This document shows, one piece after another, positions 62,420-64,000 of a DNA stretch of 64,000 bases. Position numbers and translations under genes: made by a program. This DNA comes from Roseivirga misakiensis (GTDB taxonomy: Bacteria > Bacteroidota > Bacteroidia > Cytophagales > Cyclobacteriaceae). The first letter of the stretch is position 1; each line of letters starts with the position of its first letter. The notes under the pieces were generated by a model. That model did no database searches and had not been told where the DNA came from. It saw only the letters and a list, made by a program, of their open reading frames with translations. The DNA lies in NCBI RefSeq assembly GCF_001747105.1, contig NZ_MDGQ01000005.1, positions 1,860,001 to 1,924,000 on the forward strand, read 5' to 3'.

Positions 62420-64000
62420 ATGATTGCCATCAATAACCTTTCTTATCTCATTGGAGATCGTCCACTTTACGAAAACGCTTCTCTACATATTAAGCCTAAT
62501 GATAAGATAGGTCTGATCGGTCTAAATGGTAAAGGAAAATCTACGCTCCTTCACCTCATTATCGGGAATTATCAAGTCACTTCCGGAGAGATAACTAAAA
62601 GTAAAGACTGCACGATTGGCTTTTTAAATCAAGACTTATTGTCTTACCAATCCGATGACAGCATCGTAAATGTGGCCATGGAAGCGTTTAGCGAAGCCAA
62701 TGCGCTACAGGCTAAAATTGACGATATACTCAAACAGATGGAGGTCAATTATGAGGAACACCTCGTCGATAAATTAACAAGGGCGCAAGATCAATTTGAA
62801 GCCTTGGGCGGCTATAGTTTACAATCTGAGGCGGAAGCTATATTAGAGGGGATCGGCTTTAGAACAGAAGATTTACAAAGGCCTTTAAGGGAGTTTTCAG
62901 GGGGCTGGAGAATGCGTGTAATGCTAGCGAAGCTTTTACTTGAAAAGCCTTCCTTACTTATGCTAGATGAGCCGACCAACCACTTGGATTTACCTTCTAT
63001 TCAGTGGATAGAAAACTATCTGAGAACGTATGAGGGTGCTATTATCGTGGTTTCTCATGATAGAAAATTTCTCGATAATGTAATCACCTCCACTGTTGAA
63101 GTAGCACGGCAAACGCTAACTCAATACTCAGGTAATTATTCATTCTATTTGAAGGAAAAAGCACTTCGAGAGGAAATCCAAAAAGGGGCCTATGAAAACC
63201 AACAACAACAAATAAAGCAAACGGAACGCTTCGTAGAACGCTTTAGGTCTAAAGCTACAAAAGCTAGACAAGTGCAGTCGAGGGTAAAATCTCTTGAAAA
63301 AATGGATCTGATTGAAGATGTTGTTGACGAAAATGTCACCATGAATTTTCAATTTGGTTTCAAACAAAAGTCTGGTCGATATATCATTGAATTGGACAAC
63401 ATTTCTAAGTCTTATGGTGATTTAGAAATTCTTAAGAATACATCGGCTAAAATCGAGCGTGGCGATAAGATTGTACTGATTGGTGCTAACGGTAAAGGAA
63501 AATCCACCATGCTAAGGATTATTGCCGGTACCGAACCGATCGAAGGGCAAAGGAAAGAAGGTTTTAATGTACTGACGGCATTTTACGCTCAGCATCAGCT
63601 CGAAGCGCTGAATTTAGAAAATGAGATTCTGCAAGAACTCCAACAAGCGGGTAGTAATAAATCCGAAAGAGAGCTAAGGGGTATTTTAGGTTGTTTTTTA
63701 TTCCAGAATGAGGACGTATTCAAAAAGATAAAAGTACTATCTGGAGGAGAGAAATCACGGGTGGCTCTATCAAAGACTTTGCTATCGGAAGCAAACTTTT
63801 TGATGATGGATGAGCCAACGAACCACTTGGATTTCCTTTCGGTGAACATTCTTACTCAGGCTTTACAGCAATATGAGGGTACGTTTGTGATCGTTTCTCA
63901 CGATAGACATTTTGTCTCGCAAATCGCCACCAAAGTATGGTTCATTGAAGACGGTCAACTCAAAGAGTACCCTGGCACTTATGACGAATACGCACACTGG
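62420..64000 (+). CDS. ABC-F family ATPase, partial at window end
   Basis: 527 open codons from the ATG at 62420 to the last base of the window; the stop is beyond it. Two ABC domains: Walker A GLNGKGKST at 34-42, signature FSGGWRMR at 159-166, and LDEPTNHLDL; a charged inter-domain linker (~240-310); second Walker A GANGKGKST at 355-363, signature LSGGEKSRVAL and MDEPTNHLDF. ABC-F proteins bind the ribosome and influence the peptidyl-transferase centre. No membrane domain is present. Confidence 0.93.
   Translation, partial: MIAINNLSYLIGDRPLYENASLHIKPNDKIGLIGLNGKGKSTLLHLIIGNYQVTSGEITKSKDCTIGFLNQDLLSYQSDDSIVNVAMEAFSEANALQAKIDDILKQMEVNYEEHLVDKLTRAQDQFEALGGYSLQSEAEAILEGIGFRTEDLQRPLREFSGGWRMRVMLAKLLLEKPSLLMLDEPTNHLDLPSIQWIENYLRTYEGAIIVVSHDRKFLDNVITSTVEVARQTLTQYSGNYSFYLKEKALREEIQKGAYENQQQQIKQTERFVERFRSKATKARQVQSRVKSLEKMDLIEDVVDENVTMNFQFGFKQKSGRYIIELDNISKSYGDLEILKNTSAKIERGDKIVLIGANGKGKSTMLRIIAGTEPIEGQRKEGFNVLTAFYAQHQLEALNLENEILQELQQAGSNKSERELRGILGCFLFQNEDVFKKIKVLSGGEKSRVALSKTLLSEANFLMMDEPTNHLDFLSVNILTQALQQYEGTFVIVSHDRHFVSQIATKVWFIEDGQLKEYPGTYDEYAHW

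Noticed and set aside
1-64000. Mobile elements, CRISPR arrays, tRNA or rRNA genes
   Set aside because: I found no transposase, integrase, repeat-spacer array, terminal inverted repeats or RNA gene pattern on either strand.

Overview
The window looks like chromosomal DNA of a free-living, probably marine Bacteroidota of the order Cytophagales (Roseivirga/Fulvivirga-like; this placement is an inference from gene style, not from a marker tree). Supporting signs are an A+T-rich base composition, near absence of Shine-Dalgarno sequences, several Bacteroidetes-type promoters (TTTG, about 18-19 nt, TAnnTTTG), many TTG starts, lipoproteins, TonB-dependent receptors, an OmpA/PD40 outer-membrane protein, a LruC-domain protein and ECF-sigma operons. 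Coding density is high and no gap exceeds 300 bp. I see no insertion sequence, prophage, CRISPR array, tRNA or rRNA.

Layout. 0-3 kb: partial FAD dehydrogenase, then tryptophan 2,3-dioxygenase divergent from glutaryl-CoA dehydrogenase (tryptophan catabolism). 2.9-4.4 kb: ECF sigma factor, tiny membrane protein and lgt, translationally coupled. 4.5-10.5 kb: secreted alpha/beta hydrolase, CrtO-like membrane protein, class III nucleotide cyclase, DUF2200, a membrane HExxH protein, S41-type peptidase, START-like protein. 10.7-18 kb: MATE exporter, then a formate/molybdopterin block (fhs, DUF7009-like, fdhD, FdhF/YdeP-like oxidoreductase, mobA) with overlapping genes. 18-23 kb: lipoproteins, a TruA-like paralogue, a second ECF sigma/anti-sigma/DUF4252 operon, and small enzymes. 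23-31 kb: YfcC transporter, cold-shock gene with structured leader, small conserved genes, TruC-like synthase, two coupled PPK2 polyphosphate kinases, a DUF1573 protein, trpS. 31-40 kb: LruC lipoprotein, M3 peptidase with MFS transporter, cyclophilin, DEAD helicase, mogA. 40.5-48 kb: two paralogous TonB receptors separated by an SGNH-fold lipoprotein. 48-64 kb: TolB-like lipoprotein, pirin, phosphoglucomutase-DinB-murB run, TetA-like MFS, arginine-deiminase-fold enzyme, AraC regulator, OmpA, ABC ATPase, sorbosone-type dehydrogenase and a partial ABC-F protein.

How the genes fit together. The clearest functional module is formate: Fhs joins formate to tetrahydrofolate, the FdhF-like enzyme could oxidise it, FdhD sulfurates its cofactor and MobA finishes that cofactor; MogA lies 22 kb away. 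The most unusual assembly is the receptor/lipoprotein/receptor cassette at 40.5-47.9 kb: the lipoprotein belongs to the SGNH/GDSL hydrolase family but has Asn where the catalytic His is expected, so it may be a ligand-binding partner of the two TonB receptors rather than an enzyme. The PPK2 pair, and an ABC-F gene whose promoter almost abuts its start codon, are further points of interest.
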